From Dyadobacter diqingensis (GTDB taxonomy: Bacteria > Bacteroidota > Bacteroidia > Cytophagales > Spirosomataceae), in contig NZ_JAMXKF010000001.1 in NCBI RefSeq assembly GCF_024220585.1, forward strand, positions 558,001 through 622,000: 64,000 nt of DNA, in the 5' to 3' direction. Made by a program: the position numbers and the translations under genes. Below, in pieces: positions 48,196 through 59,200 of this stretch. Positions within the stretch are counted from its first letter, which is position 1, and each line of letters begins with the position of its first letter. The notes below the pieces were generated by a model. That model saw only the letters and a list, made by a program, of their open reading frames with translations. It searched no databases and was not told where the DNA came from.

Positions 48196-49440
48196 TCAGG
48201 ATTTTAAAGCGTCCACAATTTTTAACCTAGACATTCTGAAAGCAGGCAGAACACCGGACAACAATCCAAAAAACAGACAAACCAGAATGCTTATCAGAAA
48301 AACAGTGAAATTGATCGTTAGGTCTGCATAGGCTATCCAGCCGCTGGCATTAATCATTTGAACGATTGCAAACGAAAAAATCAAAGCAAAAACACCGCCG
48401 ATAAGTGTGATAAAAACATTCTCGATGATGAATTGCCACAGCAACGCCTTCGACGGCGCACCGAATGCCTTTCTGACACCAATTTCCGATGCTCTTTCCA
48501 GGATGCGACTAACGTTGACATTGACAAGATTGATGGCGGGCAAACCCATTAACATCAGTAAAACCAGTCCCACGATCGCGTAAAAAAAGATTTTCTGGGT
48601 TTCATCCCTCGCCAGACTGTTCAAAAAATGATCAAAATATCGGTCTGCCTTGATAATTAAGACTGGAAATTTTTTCACATCACCAATTTCAGACTTGGGA
48701 ATTCGGGCAATACCGCTGTCAAACTCTGACTCAATTTCGTCAAGATCAGATTCCTTTTTCCCCAACAATAAAGCGATGTACCGGCCCCGGATGCCTTTGT
48801 TTTCATAATTACTTTTCGGCGCCGTGTACGGAAAGTAGACGTCGCTGTACGTATAAACACGAGTCGGCGGGCTCCCTTTTACCACACCAATGACCTTGTA
48901 ATTAACGCTTTCTATCTCAATATTCTTACCGACAACATTTTCGTCTCCCTTTTCGAAATATTGATTTTTTAGCGCATCCGTAATAACGGCAACATGATCT
49001 CCATTTCTGATATTCTGATCGTTATAGGGCTTCCCTTCGAGAAACTGAAAATCGGTAACACCCCAGAATTCAGCATCCGTATATTTAGTATTCAGCTTGA
49101 TACGCTTCCCGTTCACATAGGTATTGGAAAAGCTGAAATTGGAAAAAATGGTAACCTTCTCCGGTGTTTTCAGTGATTTGGCATATTTGTTCAAAAAGCT
49201 GAAAGTGGCCGGTCCGGAAGAGATGGAAGTTCTTGCTGAGTCCGTCTGGATCACCATCCCGATATACAACGTCTTGTTGCGTTTTGTTTCCGGATAATGA
49301 GCTCCAAAAAGATGATCCAAAAACGATGTAATCACCATCAGCACCGTCAGCGTCAGACTGATCCCGAATAGCGTGATAAATGTATAGAAAGGATGCCGAA
49401 GCAAAACCTTCCAAGCGATTTTTATGTAGTTTATAAGCAT
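48196..49440 (-). CDS. FtsX/MacB-type ABC transporter permease
   Basis: 414 residues with the same layout as its neighbour: N-terminal helix (FYTFITLFGISLTLTVLMV), periplasmic domain, three C-terminal helices with ERASEIGVRKAFGAPSKALL. The two permeases probably form a heterodimer driven by the ATPase encoded 146 bp upstream. A 12 bp inverted repeat lies in that gap. Confidence 0.9.
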   Translation of the reverse strand: MLINYIKIAWKVLLRHPFYTFITLFGISLTLTVLMVITSFLDHLFGAHYPETKRNKTLYIGMVIQTDSARTSISSGPATFSFLNKYAKSLKTPEKVTIFSNFSFSNTYVNGKRIKLNTKYTDAEFWGVTDFQFLEGKPYNDQNIRNGDHVAVITDALKNQYFEKGDENVVGKNIEIESVNYKVIGVVKGSPPTRVYTYSDVYFPYTAPKSNYENKGIRGRYIALLLGKKESDLDEIESEFDSGIARIPKSEIGDVKKFPVLIIKADRYFDHFLNSLARDETQKIFFYAIVGLVLLMLMGLPAINLVNVNVSRILERASEIGVRKAFGAPSKALLWQFIIENVFITLIGGVFALIFSFAIVQMINASGWIAYADLTINFTVFLISILVCLFFGLLSGVLPAFRMSRLKIVDALKS

Positions 49441-49502
49441 GGCAGCAGGAATATTTTAGATAAGACTGACTGATAAGATGGTAAAATGAGTGAATGATAG
49501 AT

Positions 49503-49547
49503 TGATAGAATGAGAGAATATTTTCTGTACGCCAGCTCATTCTATCA
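49503..49547. repeat. Inverted repeat between ABC ATPase and first permease
   Basis: TGATAGAATGAG (49503-49514) pairs with 49536-49547 over 21 bases. It may attenuate or process the transcript between the ATPase and permease genes. Confidence 0.45.
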
Positions 49548-49586
49548 TTCAAAATTCAATCATCGCACCGGCGACCCGGTCAAAAT

Positions 49587-50249
49587 TCATAAAACCTGCG
49601 TCCCGTCAAATAACCTGATCAGTCTGTGCGTTCTCTTGGCCATAGCGTCGTCGTGGGTTACCATGACGATCGTCGCGCCATCTTCATTAAGCGATTGCAG
49701 AATGTTAATAATCTCGTTTCCCATGGCACTGTCCAGGTTTCCGGTGGGTTCATCGGCGAGGATAATCTCCGGTTTCCCGACAATGGCTCTGGCAATTGCC
49801 ACCCGCTGTTTTTGCCCGCCCGACAACTGTTTTGGAAAATGTTTCATTCGGTTGGCCAAACCCACTTTTTCCAATGCTTCTTCCGCAAGTTCTCTGCGCT
49901 GTTTGGCATTGGTGGAGCGGTAAAGCAATGGAATTTCCACATTATCGATTACCGAAAGGTCATTGATCAAATGGAAGCTCTGGAAGATAAATCCGAGCAT
50001 TTTGTTCCGTAAGGGAGCGATTTCCTTATCGTTAAACCGCTCAACTTTGCGTCCGTCAATTTCAATAATACCCTTCGACGGCGCATCAAGCAGACCAATG
50101 ATATTCAACAAGGTACTTTTCCCGCAGCCGGAGGGTCCCATGATGGACACAAATTCTCCCTTTTTTACATCCAGATTGATGTTGTTAAGCGCAAGTGTTT
50201 CTATCGAGCTCGTCCGATAGACTTTTTCAACATTTTGCAGTTTGATCAT
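49587..50249 (-). CDS. ABC transporter ATP-binding protein (MacB/LolD-like)
   Basis: 220 residues. Walker A GPSGCGKST, signature LSGGQKQRVAIARAI, Walker B ILADEPTGNLD and H-loop VTHDD are all intact. The size and LolD-like sequence fit a stand-alone ATPase serving the two FtsX-type permeases that follow. Membrane-associated in the cytoplasm. Confidence 0.94.
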   Translation of the reverse strand: MIKLQNVEKVYRTSSIETLALNNINLDVKKGEFVSIMGPSGCGKSTLLNIIGLLDAPSKGIIEIDGRKVERFNDKEIAPLRNKMLGFIFQSFHLINDLSVIDNVEIPLLYRSTNAKQRRELAEEALEKVGLANRMKHFPKQLSGGQKQRVAIARAIVGKPEIILADEPTGNLDSAMGNEIINILQSLNEDGATIVMVTHDDAMAKRTHRLIRLFDGTQVL

Positions 50250-50332
50250 GGCAGGTTTTTATGTTTAAGTTTTGTGAGGAGAGGCGTATGGCAAAGAGCA
50301 GGGTAATTATCCCATGCCCCCAGCCCAACACC

Positions 50333-51781
50333 CTAGGCCCCAATTTTCTGGTTTCTTTCAAAGTCATACAAGGTCAACAAACGCAGGGTGTAATATGACT
50401 GCCAGTAATCCCGCAATGCCAGGATATAATCCCGCTTGGCCCGGTCCTTTTCCTGTATGGCAATACCCAGATCGGTGACACTTAAATTACTTAGTATAAA
50501 ACGATCCTGTGCGATCTGATACCGGTTTGCAGCAATCTGATCGGCTAGTTTTGTCAATTTTACCTGCTTTTGCAACATCTGCAAAAGCGTTACCTGCGTA
50601 AAAATTTCCTGTTCAAAAGTAAGCTTATCCTGCTCAACGGACTGCTGCGCAAATTCCTGATTTGCCTTGGCGACTTCCGTTCTGGCCTTGTTACGCCCCC
50701 AAGTCATTATGGGCAGCGTAAATTGCAGCTCGACAAATTCCCGATCCTGCGGTTTTACATAAATATCACCCGGTCGTGGTCCCTGATTAGATAATCCAAA
50801 AGTAGCGCTAACCGATGCATTCAGGCCATTTTCCTTTTTTGCCTGCACCACATCCCGATTCGCTTCCAGTAATCTGCGCGCAAAAGTAATTGCATCGGCA
50901 CGATTGGCGAAAGCTTCGTCCAGCGCTTTTTGCGGATCAATGGCAAATTCATCCAGCTCCTGCGGCACCTCCAGTTCCAGTTCGCGCTCATCCCGCGAAC
51001 TCAGGAACATTTTCAGTTTCAATGAAGCAACCGCTGCCGATTGATTTGCCGAAGCAAGATCTTTTTGCGCAGTCAGCAGTCCCATTTGAAGTTGTAAAAG
51101 ATCGTTCTGGGATATCTTGCCAAGTTCCAGCTTGTGGCCCGCAATTTTGTAAAGGGTATCGTTATTGCTCCTGTTTTTACCGGCAATCTGCAAGTTTACC
51201 TGTGCCACCAGCAAATCAAAATATAAACCTGTGGCTGCCAGAGCTACCTGTTCAAGGTCACCGATGTATTTCTGATTACCTTCCTGAAATTTCAACGGCT
51301 CAATTTTCCGGTCCCATTTCATTTTATTGAAACGAAACAAAGGCTGATCGATGCCGAATTCAAAAGGAATACCATTATAACTGGTTCTATTTCCGGCAAA
51401 ATCGTCAAACCGCTGCATTTGCTGCTGAATGTAAATTGTACCGCCGGTCAAGGCAACGCTTTGATTCAACAAGAGGTTAACCGTTGAATTGTTATTAGAA
51501 ACCGACTTGAAGGAAACCGTCCCGTCCGGCTGAACAACCTGAATATAGGAATTCGTAAAACCCGGCACCGTACCGTTCAGGCTAAGCTGTGGTTTGAAGT
51601 CGGCCAGAAAAGAACGGTACTTCCAGTAATTCGTTTTCTTTAACGTAACCGCCTGTTTCGAGGCAACGGATTGCTCCCTGGCCTGCTGCACCACCTCCGT
51701 CAACGACAACCGCAGCGCCTGCGCAACTGAAAAATGTGCCTGAAAAACAAACAGAAAAAAGTATAAACATCTCATTTTCAT
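50333..51781 (-). CDS. TolC-family outer membrane efflux protein
   Basis: 482 residues with a signal peptide (about 1-20, HFSVAQ). Long helical stretches with two OEP repeats (for example ALAATGLYFDLLVAQVNLQIAGK and KANQEFAQQSVEQDKLTFEQEIF). It should form the outer-membrane duct of the export system with the adaptor encoded just upstream (gap 5 bp). Confidence 0.9.
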   Translation of the reverse strand: MKMRCLYFFLFVFQAHFSVAQALRLSLTEVVQQAREQSVASKQAVTLKKTNYWKYRSFLADFKPQLSLNGTVPGFTNSYIQVVQPDGTVSFKSVSNNNSTVNLLLNQSVALTGGTIYIQQQMQRFDDFAGNRTSYNGIPFEFGIDQPLFRFNKMKWDRKIEPLKFQEGNQKYIGDLEQVALAATGLYFDLLVAQVNLQIAGKNRSNNDTLYKIAGHKLELGKISQNDLLQLQMGLLTAQKDLASANQSAAVASLKLKMFLSSRDERELELEVPQELDEFAIDPQKALDEAFANRADAITFARRLLEANRDVVQAKKENGLNASVSATFGLSNQGPRPGDIYVKPQDREFVELQFTLPIMTWGRNKARTEVAKANQEFAQQSVEQDKLTFEQEIFTQVTLLQMLQKQVKLTKLADQIAANRYQIAQDRFILSNLSVTDLGIAIQEKDRAKRDYILALRDYWQSYYTLRLLTLYDFERNQKIGA

Positions 51782-51786
51782 ACCCC

Positions 51787-53031
51787 TTATTGAATTGAGA
51801 TTTCTTCCAGATTTTCAAACTGACTCATATCGGTCAGGATCACATTTTCGCCTTTTTGCAGCCCGCTTTTAATTTCAACGTAATCGAAATTGGATAAGCC
51901 AACCTCAACCTCCCGTCGCTCGGCAACGCCGTTTTTGAGAACGTAAACAAACTGTTTTCGCTTCCCGTTGAATGCAGGGCCGTTGGCAACACGAAGCGTT
52001 TTTACACGATGATCGGTGATGATAAAAACTTCCACTTTCATGTTCGGTCTGAGCGATTCATTTTTGGCATTGTCAAGCTGCACCACAAATTCGATGATTC
52101 CGTTTTTAATGGACGGTTTCACTTGCGTAATGATTCCGCGCAACACTGTTTCGTTCATTTTAATGATAACCGGCAAACCCGTTTTGACCTGATCCGCATA
52201 TACGTCTGAACAGGAACCATCGATTCTGAAACTGCCCAGATCGGCAACCTTTGCCAGCATTTCGCCCTCATTAACAGCTGATCCGATATTTTCGTTAACC
52301 CATGTTAGTACACCTTTTCGGTCGGCAACAATGTCTGCCATTTTCAGTTTATGCAGCAGTTCTTTTAGATTATTGCCTTCAATCTGTGCGCCAAGCTGTG
52401 TTTCCTTCAAACTGGCACTCATCGATTCACGGTTATAGGACAGGTCATTTTCCAACTGTTTTTTTTCCAGTTCTGCTATTCTTAGCGCATTTTCGGCCCG
52501 GGTAATGTCCTCCCCCGTACCTCCGCCCACTTTTTGGAGGCGTTTGGCATCTTCAAAATCAGCACGAAGTTTATTGATGTTAAGGGACTTGATCTTGTCG
52601 TTAATCTCCGCATCAAAAAGGTCTTTGTTAAGCTTCATCCGCAGCTGTTCAATGCTGTTGCGCTTTAATTCCAGCTGATCCTTAAACTTTTCCGATTCAA
52701 TTTCGGTGAGCGATTTATCCAGATCCACGATCGCTTGTCCGGGCATCACCGGTGTCCCCGGCGTAATTAAAATCCGACGAATGCTGGCACGAATGGGGCT
52801 GGTGATAATCTGTTCATAAGCCGGAATGATCTCTCCGGAAGCAGTCAAAGTATTTTCAACATCACCGATTTCCACAACACTGCTGCGGATACGGGATGCT
52901 TCCATGGTCCCTTTCAAAGACTTTCGTAAAAAATAAACGGCGGCGACCAAAACGAGAATACCGGCAATGCCGATAACCCACCGGCGGTTTTTCTGTTTTT
53001 TAATATAATCCGGTTCAACTTCCCGATCCAT
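51787..53031 (-). CDS. Periplasmic adaptor protein (HlyD/MacA-like)
   Basis: 414 residues. One N-terminal membrane helix (RWVIGIAGILVLVAAVYFL), then a lipoyl/coiled-coil hairpin region (about 75-240, with long stretches of charged heptads) and a beta-barrel part. It links the inner-membrane ABC complex to the TolC-like channel. It is the first gene of the export unit; 180 bp lie before it, including a terminator of the upstream gene. Confidence 0.9.
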   Translation of the reverse strand: MDREVEPDYIKKQKNRRWVIGIAGILVLVAAVYFLRKSLKGTMEASRIRSSVVEIGDVENTLTASGEIIPAYEQIITSPIRASIRRILITPGTPVMPGQAIVDLDKSLTEIESEKFKDQLELKRNSIEQLRMKLNKDLFDAEINDKIKSLNINKLRADFEDAKRLQKVGGGTGEDITRAENALRIAELEKKQLENDLSYNRESMSASLKETQLGAQIEGNNLKELLHKLKMADIVADRKGVLTWVNENIGSAVNEGEMLAKVADLGSFRIDGSCSDVYADQVKTGLPVIIKMNETVLRGIITQVKPSIKNGIIEFVVQLDNAKNESLRPNMKVEVFIITDHRVKTLRVANGPAFNGKRKQFVYVLKNGVAERREVEVGLSNFDYVEIKSGLQKGENVILTDMSQFENLEEISIQ

Positions 53032-53152
53032 TTTGTAAAATTTTAGATACAGACAATTTCAATTTCATGGCTAACTGTATTTTTTAGTCAGAGAATTGTG
53101 CCAAAACCTAAATATCTATCAATGAAGTATTTACAAGAAAAATAAAAAGAAA

Positions 53153-53176
53153 AAACCGTGCGATAATGCACGGTTT
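53153..53176 (-). terminator. Terminator of the 53211-54497 gene
   Basis: AAACCGTGC (53153-53161) pairs with GCACGGTTT (53168-53176) over six bases. On the minus strand the hairpin is followed by a T-rich run. Confidence 0.8.
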
Positions 53177-53210
53177 GTGTGTTATTGAACGATAAGGACT
53201 AAGCGCCGAA

Positions 53211-54497
53211 TCAGGTTTTCATCTTTTTCTTTTTCGCTGCCGGGAAAAGAATGTTATTCAAAATCAAACGATATCCCGCCGAGTTTGGATGCAGATTCAA
53301 ATCAGTCGGCTCCTCTCCTACGCGGTGTTGATAATCCTCCGGATCATGACCGCCGTAAAAAGTAAAAAATCCTTTCCCGTGCGTGCTGTGGATATATCTG
53401 GCTTCCTGTGCGGTTTTATTTTCAGCAAGCACCACAACTTCCGGTTTCACAAAACGATTTTTAAATGCAGTAGTCTGCCCCAAAAATCCTTTGATAATGG
53501 TTTGGTGATTCTGCGTCAGCATGCTTGGTACAGGATCCCATTTGGCAGAAAACTGGAAAAGCGAAAAGAAATCATTTCCTTCACTCAGGCCACGTTCATC
53601 CGGTTGGTTGTCAATATCCGAAAACTCCACCTCGTAAGGATAAGGTATTGTTTTAAAATTCTGAAAGGCAAAAGTATTGCCGAAATTCAGCTTGCTGTTC
53701 GCGGTCGGATCTGCCGGCGAACCATCATACATAGCCTCAACAATATCAATACCCTCGGCGGCCAAAGCAATGTCAAACGTATCTGTGGCGTTACACATCG
53801 CAAACATATACCCCCCACCCGACACAAATTCAGAAATTTTCTTAGCCACAGCCAGCTTCATTTGCGGCACATTGGCAAACTGAAATTTGTCCGCGACGCC
53901 TTCCGCCTCCTTTTTCTGCTCACGATACCAGGGGTAATCCTTATACTGGAAAAACTTACCGAACTGGCCGGTAAAATCTTCATGATGCAAATGCAGCCAG
54001 TCGTACTCGGGTAACTTTCCACTTAAAACCTCATCATCGTAAACGACGTCGTAAGGAATTTCAGCATAGGTCAGCACCAACGTTACGGCATCATCCCAGG
54101 GTAATTTTGATTTGGGAGAATAAACAGCCACCCTTGGCGCCTTCTGCAACTTCACCGCATCCATATTGACATCAGGCGCACTGATCTGGTTTAAGATCTG
54201 TCCGGCCTGTCCTTCTGAAATGACTTCAAAACTCACCCCCCGCACCGTCATCTCAGCCGCAAATTGCTGATTATAGGCCACCATAAAACTTCCTCCGCGA
54301 TAATTCAGCAGCCAGTCCATTTCCATTTCGTAGCTTTTCAATATCCAGTACGCTATTCCATAGGCCTTCAAATGGTTTTTCTGAGAGTCGTCCATCGGAA
54401 TCAATAGTCTGTTGCCAAGACATTGGCCAGAAATGGCTAAAAAAATGATAAACGGAGCAAAGAGCCGTACCATTGGTTTGATTCTTTCACGCATCAT
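53211..54497 (-). CDS. Exported protein with glutamine-amidotransferase-like fold (not a true asparagine synthetase)
   Basis: 428 residues with a signal peptide or anchor (residues 10-28). Residues about 120-260 read like a class I amidotransferase-like Rossmann domain: PRVAVYSPKSKLPWDDA, YDVVYDDEV, LPEYDWLHLHHEDF and GGGYMFAMCNATD, with C235 where a nucleophile could sit. I recall such proteins being labelled asparagine synthetase B in related genomes, but there is no N-terminal nucleophile domain and no synthetase PP-loop. It may be periplasmic; role unknown. It lies upstream of the export operon but has its own terminator. Confidence 0.75.
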   Translation of the reverse strand: MMRERIKPMVRLFAPFIIFLAISGQCLGNRLLIPMDDSQKNHLKAYGIAYWILKSYEMEMDWLLNYRGGSFMVAYNQQFAAEMTVRGVSFEVISEGQAGQILNQISAPDVNMDAVKLQKAPRVAVYSPKSKLPWDDAVTLVLTYAEIPYDVVYDDEVLSGKLPEYDWLHLHHEDFTGQFGKFFQYKDYPWYREQKKEAEGVADKFQFANVPQMKLAVAKKISEFVSGGGYMFAMCNATDTFDIALAAEGIDIVEAMYDGSPADPTANSKLNFGNTFAFQNFKTIPYPYEVEFSDIDNQPDERGLSEGNDFFSLFQFSAKWDPVPSMLTQNHQTIIKGFLGQTTAFKNRFVKPEVVVLAENKTAQEARYIHSTHGKGFFTFYGGHDPEDYQHRVGEEPTDLNLHPNSAGYRLILNNILFPAAKKKKMKT

Positions 54498-54719
54498 GTG
54501 CAGCTTTACGAATTAATAAAAACAGGTTGTCTTTTACCAAAAACGAAGGTTAATAAGTCATCCTGATACCAAGAGAAATTCCCGGGTTACTTGAATGACG
54601 GCCTCTACTGCGGCTCCAATCACCCGGATTCATAACGAAAGATACGCTTATCACCGCGCATTTTTTATCCGAATTAATGTAATTTTATTAAATATGGCAC
54701 GTAACGCATAATTTATACG

Positions 54720-55964
54720 ATGAATATTAAGGAAAATGTAGACGAGGGCTTGCGTTCCATTCAGTCGAATCTGCTCCGTACGGTACTTACTGCCCTCATT
54801 ATTGCGATTGGCATTACTTCACTGGTGGGCATTCTTACGGCCATTGAGGGTATTCAGAATTCGGTTAACAGCAGCTTTGCAGACCTTGGAGCCAACACCT
54901 TTACGGTTAAGAATCATGAGGAAAATAACTTCCGGAGCGGAGGACGGCGCGGGAAACGTTATCCGGTTATAAATTATCGCGAGGCTTCTGAATTTTCTCA
55001 GCGTTTCAGGGATGAATACGAAGGAACGGTATCACTCTCGGCCATGATTGGCGGGGCGGTCCAGGCGAATCACCTCTCGAAAAAAACAAATCCGAACAGC
55101 AGTGTGATCGGTGCCGATGAGCAGTATCTCGGAATAAACGGTTATAAAATAGATTTCGGAAGAAACCTTAATAAAAACGATCTTGAAAATTCCCTGAATG
55201 TGGCCGTTCTGGGACAGGAAATTGCCCGGAACCTGTTTGATCAGGTTGACCCTGTCAACAAGGAAGTTACTTTCATGGGTTCAAAATATAAGGTCATCGG
55301 CGTTCTTGAAAAAAAAGGATCTCTGGGCGGTGGCACTGACTCCGACCGTATCATCATCATCCCGCTGGACAACGGACGCGGGCTTGCGGCCAACAGGACA
55401 TTAACTTACAACATCACTGCCTCTGCCGCCAACATTACCGATGGCGAGTTTATTATCGAAGAAGCCCGTGGCCTGATGCGACGTATCCGCAACGACAAAC
55501 TTGGAACCGAGGATTCCTTTGTACTGGAACGTGCCGATGCGATGGCAAAGGATTTTGAGAACATTTCCGGTTATTTAAGAATTGGCGGATTCGGGATTGG
55601 CATTATTACGTTGCTGGGCGCTTCCATTGCACTGATGAACATCATGCTCGTTTCAGTGACCGAACGTACCAGAGAAATCGGGATAAGAAAATCACTGGGG
55701 GCAACACCAAAAGTGATACGTTTTCAATTTTTGATCGAAGCGATCGTGGTGTGTATCATTGGCGGGATTGCCGGCCTTTTCCTTGGAATCATCATTGGTA
55801 ATATCATTTCCAACTCCATTAGCGAAGGCAGTTCGTTTGTAGTGCCGTGGTTGTGGATGGCGCTGGGAATTATTGTTTGTGTCGTCGTCGGTGTACTTTC
55901 AGGGATTTATCCGGCAATAAAAGCTTCACGACTGGATCCTATCGAAGCATTGCGTTACGAATAA
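54720..55964 (+). CDS. MacB-like ABC transporter permease
   Basis: 414 residues. An N-terminal helix follows [23 protein letters not shown]; then a periplasmic MacB-PCD domain, and three C-terminal helices with [23 protein letters not shown] and the final [21 protein letters not shown]. No ATPase is fused or adjacent. It is transcribed away from the export operon, so it may share or have lost its ATPase partner. It ends about 115 bp before the tRNA-Leu gene. Confidence 0.9.
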   Translation: MNIKENVDEGLRSIQSNLLRTVLTALIIAIGITSLVGILTAIEGIQNSVNSSFADLGANTFTVKNHEENNFRSGGRRGKRYPVINYREASEFSQRFRDEYEGTVSLSAMIGGAVQANHLSKKTNPNSSVIGADEQYLGINGYKIDFGRNLNKNDLENSLNVAVLGQEIARNLFDQVDPVNKEVTFMGSKYKVIGVLEKKGSLGGGTDSDRIIIIPLDNGRGLAANRTLTYNITASAANITDGEFIIEEARGLMRRIRNDKLGTEDSFVLERADAMAKDFENISGYLRIGGFGIGIITLLGASIALMNIMLVSVTERTREIGIRKSLGATPKVIRFQFLIEAIVVCIIGGIAGLFLGIIIGNIISNSISEGSSFVVPWLWMALGIIVCVVVGVLSGIYPAIKASRLDPIEALRYE

Positions 55965-56028
55965 CCTTATGAGCATCAGCACACTTACAAATATCACAAA
56001 AATTTATGTAAAATATTTAGCGCAAAAG

Positions 56029-56059
56029 TTTGGGTAATCCGATTTTCTCCCTACTTTTG
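56029..56059 (+). promoter_or_regulatory. Promoter of the tRNA-Leu gene
   Basis: TTTG (56029-56032), 19 bases, TACTTTTG (56052-56059): exact match to the Bacteroidota vegetative promoter. The tRNA starts 20 bases downstream. Confidence 0.85.
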
Positions 56060-56079
56060 CACTCCCAACACAACACAAT

Positions 56080-56163
56080 GCCCAGATGGCGGAATTGGTA
56101 GACGCGTTGGTCTCAAACACCAATGAGGTTACACTCGTGCCGGTTCGACTCCGGCTCTGGGTA
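56080..56163 (+). tRNA. tRNA-Leu (anticodon CAA)
   Basis: 84 nt, type II with a long variable arm. Acceptor GCCCAGA pairs with TCTGGGT (G-U at the first pair), A73 follows. Anticodon stem TTGGT/ACCAA (56107-56111/56119-56123) encloses CTCAAAC with anticodon CAA, reading UUG. The T arm is GCCGG-TTCGACT-CCGGC. CCA is not encoded. Its last five bases fall within a 45 bp direct repeat that recurs at 62648, so this gene appears to be an integration site. Confidence 0.95.
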
Positions 56164-56203
56164 CAAATGGCTCTGACGATAAGTCGGAGCCATTTTTTGT
56201 TTT
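56159..56203 (+). repeat. Direct repeat copy 1 (probable attachment site, tRNA side)
   Basis: 45 bp covering the last five bases of tRNA-Leu, its terminator hairpin and T tract. It recurs at 62648-62692 with two substitutions (at 56166 and 56188). Spacing is 6,489 bp. Confidence 0.85.
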
Positions 56204-56204
56204 T
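56169..56204 (+). terminator. Terminator of tRNA-Leu
   Basis: GGCTCTGAC (56169-56177) pairs with GTCGGAGCC (56183-56191; one G-U) around GATAA, followed by a T tract. Confidence 0.85.
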
Positions 56205-56208
56205 GGAC

Positions 56209-59200
56209 CTATAAAAGCTCTTCTAATATTTTTTCAGCGTTGTTTTTAAATCGATAGTCTACCAAAACCTTGTCAAATAATACAAGAAGTTTTTGTCGTT
56301 GCATTTTACTAACATCGTCGTTTTCGTTCAGTGCGTTAAAAGCTCCCACAATAAACTTTATAGACGAATTATCAGAACCAAAACCAAAACGTTTATCTAC
56401 ATTTCCACCTTTGTTATTCATCGCAAGTTCAAATAACTCGATTGCTATTAAAGGCGATCGGGTGCATTGCAAGGTCAGATAGCCCAGAAAATATTCGGTA
56501 ATGGTAAAATATCTTGACTGAACATATTTCCTAAGGAATAAATGGATATCGTCTAATGCAAGATTTTCTGCGTTTAGAAAACTCCAACTCAACCGCTCAT
56601 AGTCTTCTTCCACTGATTTGTTCAGCACATAATCAAGCAGAGAGTTATTTTTATCTTTGGCATTCGGAAAAAGATTATAGTGCTTTACAATATCGTTAAC
56701 TGCACCAGAACAGCTATGTTTATTATTATCCAAAAGCGTATACAACAGACTATCTGCATTGGGCTGGTCATGTAAGTAGGCTCCATACAATTGAATAAAC
56801 AAAGAATGACTATCGTTTTCCCGAAGATCCTTTGATACTGCCATTTTCATGTAAGCAATATCCAAAGCTTCGAAATTATAATTACCCATGTAACCAAATG
56901 ACCAAATACCTGACGCAAGCACGTCGATGTCAGCTTCTAAATTGACACTTAAGGCAAATAGATGGAAGGCTCTATCCCGATCCAGATTCATTAAGTATGC
57001 AAACTGATACAATGCCGCAGCCCTAGCGTCTCTTGGGCCTTCAAAAAGAATTTTCTCAAAAGTATCAAAAATCAAATCCTTCAATTCAAAATCGCTGACA
57101 TGCACTAACGCATGCGCCGCAGAGCCTGAGGGTGTATTTATACCTATCATAACAAGCTCTTCAGTCATCGATCTTTGCCTTTGGTTCAGCTGTATCTTAT
57201 GGAATTCATCACCAAATCTTAGTGCAGTCTTTACAAGGAAATTAATTATATCAACATCGTCCTTCTCCTCACCAATCAAATTTGATGCTATCCTAACCAA
57301 ATCCGAAACATATTGCTCACAGTCCTTCACTAGTAACTCTTTAAATAAAAGAATTACCTGAGTTAAATTTTCCTTGCTTTCACTTAATCCGCGAAGACCG
57401 CTGATTGAGTATTTTATATCAATATTTGGATCATTAATTGAGATTTTGATTATACCAAGTTTTTCGCTCGAAGGATTTTCTTTAACAACTGTCTCGAATG
57501 CAGATGCTAGTTCGTCCACTCCTCCCTTAAAAAAATCATGGTCCGATCGATCGCGCTGCCTGTTGTATTTCCTAAATGAATCAATCCAATTTGTCTTACT
57601 CATATATTTGTGAGCTTCGGCAGGAATGGGACTAAAAATCCCTCCACTCCTCATCCCTCCCGGTGCAGTGTCACAATATTTAGGAAACTTTCTCTTTAAT
57701 TCTAGAAAAGATCTTCTCACACTAGTATTTATGACCAACAACTCTTCCGGTATCTGCAAAATCCATTGATATTTTGTCTGTCCCCAGAATGAGTGAAATC
57801 TATGCTTTTTAGAATCTGGGTCTTTATAGCAGTAAATTTCATTTGTATCAACAATTTGATCAATTTCCCTAAGAGAAATGTCAATCTGATGTTTTGTAAA
57901 AAACGAAAATGATTGTCCGAAGAGTACTCTCATTTCAAACCCAAGTCTGGAATGAAAATCTTTACGACGAAATTCTATGAAATAATTGAATAGATCAAAA
58001 ATCTCCGCCTTATATCCTTCCTCATTACCGGTAAGAGCAAAAACCAACAATCGTAAAATGGAATAGTAGTTAGACTTTTTGTGAGCATTTAGGAAGTCAT
58101 AAAAACTTGCAGCCTTTGATTCGGCCGAGCTGCGGAGGCATATTGCCAAAAGACGATATAAAAACTCTCCCCTCTCCAGATGGTCATCTTCCAAATCGAT
58201 CGACCGATATTTAAAATCACTTAGTATGTCATCCTCTACTATTATCGTTTTCTCAATATCCGGACGAATAATATCAAATAAAATAGGAAACAATTTTTCC
58301 GGGACACTTTTCGCAAGATTTTGGAGTAGCGTTCCCTCCTCATACTCTCTCGCTCGTTTATTACTTTTATAATGCGACAATAATGAGTTTCTGACCTTTT
58401 TTAACACAAATTCAGGATCTGTCTTCGCTATGTTATCTAATACATGATAGTATGCAAAGGAATCGATCTCTTCAAAATCGGAACAACTATTCAAAAGCTC
58501 ATAAGAAATTGGATTACTCCAATTTTCAATAGAAAATAAGATATTTCTTAGTATGGACTGGTCTTCAACCTCCTTTGTAAATTCCCAGGCGGCCGATAAA
58601 TTGTCACTTAATAAACAATTTCTGAGAAAGCCAATACAAACAAATCTTAAAAAAGATAATTCTTGCGCTAATACACCTACCCAAAAGCTTTCTATTGCTG
58701 CTGGCTCTGCCTTTTTTAAAAAATTAAGTAATGAATTTTCATTACTTAATTCGAACCAAGCATTCCCTCTGGCTTGCTCAAAAAATAAAGTCGCAAAATA
58801 AATAGACTCCCTGAAAGCTTTCAATACAACTTTCTTCTCCTGCTGTGTAGGATGATCTTGTGACGAGATTGTGGATAATAGGATATGCTTAATATGAAAC
58901 AGAATTTGATCATCCCAAAGAATTCTATCAACGGTTCTAATATACAAGTCAGAATTAAAATCTCTAAGATAACCTAATATCATTTTCACCGCTGATCGAA
59001 TATGTATTGATTGTTCGGCTTCAATTATATATTCAAACAAGTCATTTTCTTTTTCAACAAATTGTTTTGAAAAGACAAAATCATAAAATGACTGATGGAA
59101 AAATTGCAGTTGTTTTCCTTCTTGCTTAATCAACAACTCACTTTCCAAGTACTTTAACTCAGTATTATATTCTTCAAAACGATGTACGGAAACAGTTATA

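Noticed and set aside
53087..53103. TGGCAC on the minus strand before the adaptor gene as a sigma-54 promoter
   Set aside because: No GC at the -12 position (TCTGA is found). A hexamer alone is expected by chance in this much sequence.
53289..54014. 241-codon open frame opposite the exported amidotransferase-like gene
   Set aside because: Shadow frame; the minus-strand protein has a signal peptide and coherent domains.
54695..54709. TGGCACG hexamer-plus before the MacB-like permease gene as a sigma-54 promoter
   Set aside because: The -24 part is exact, but the GC expected at -12 is at the wrong spacing (two bases short) and transcription would begin at the start codon.
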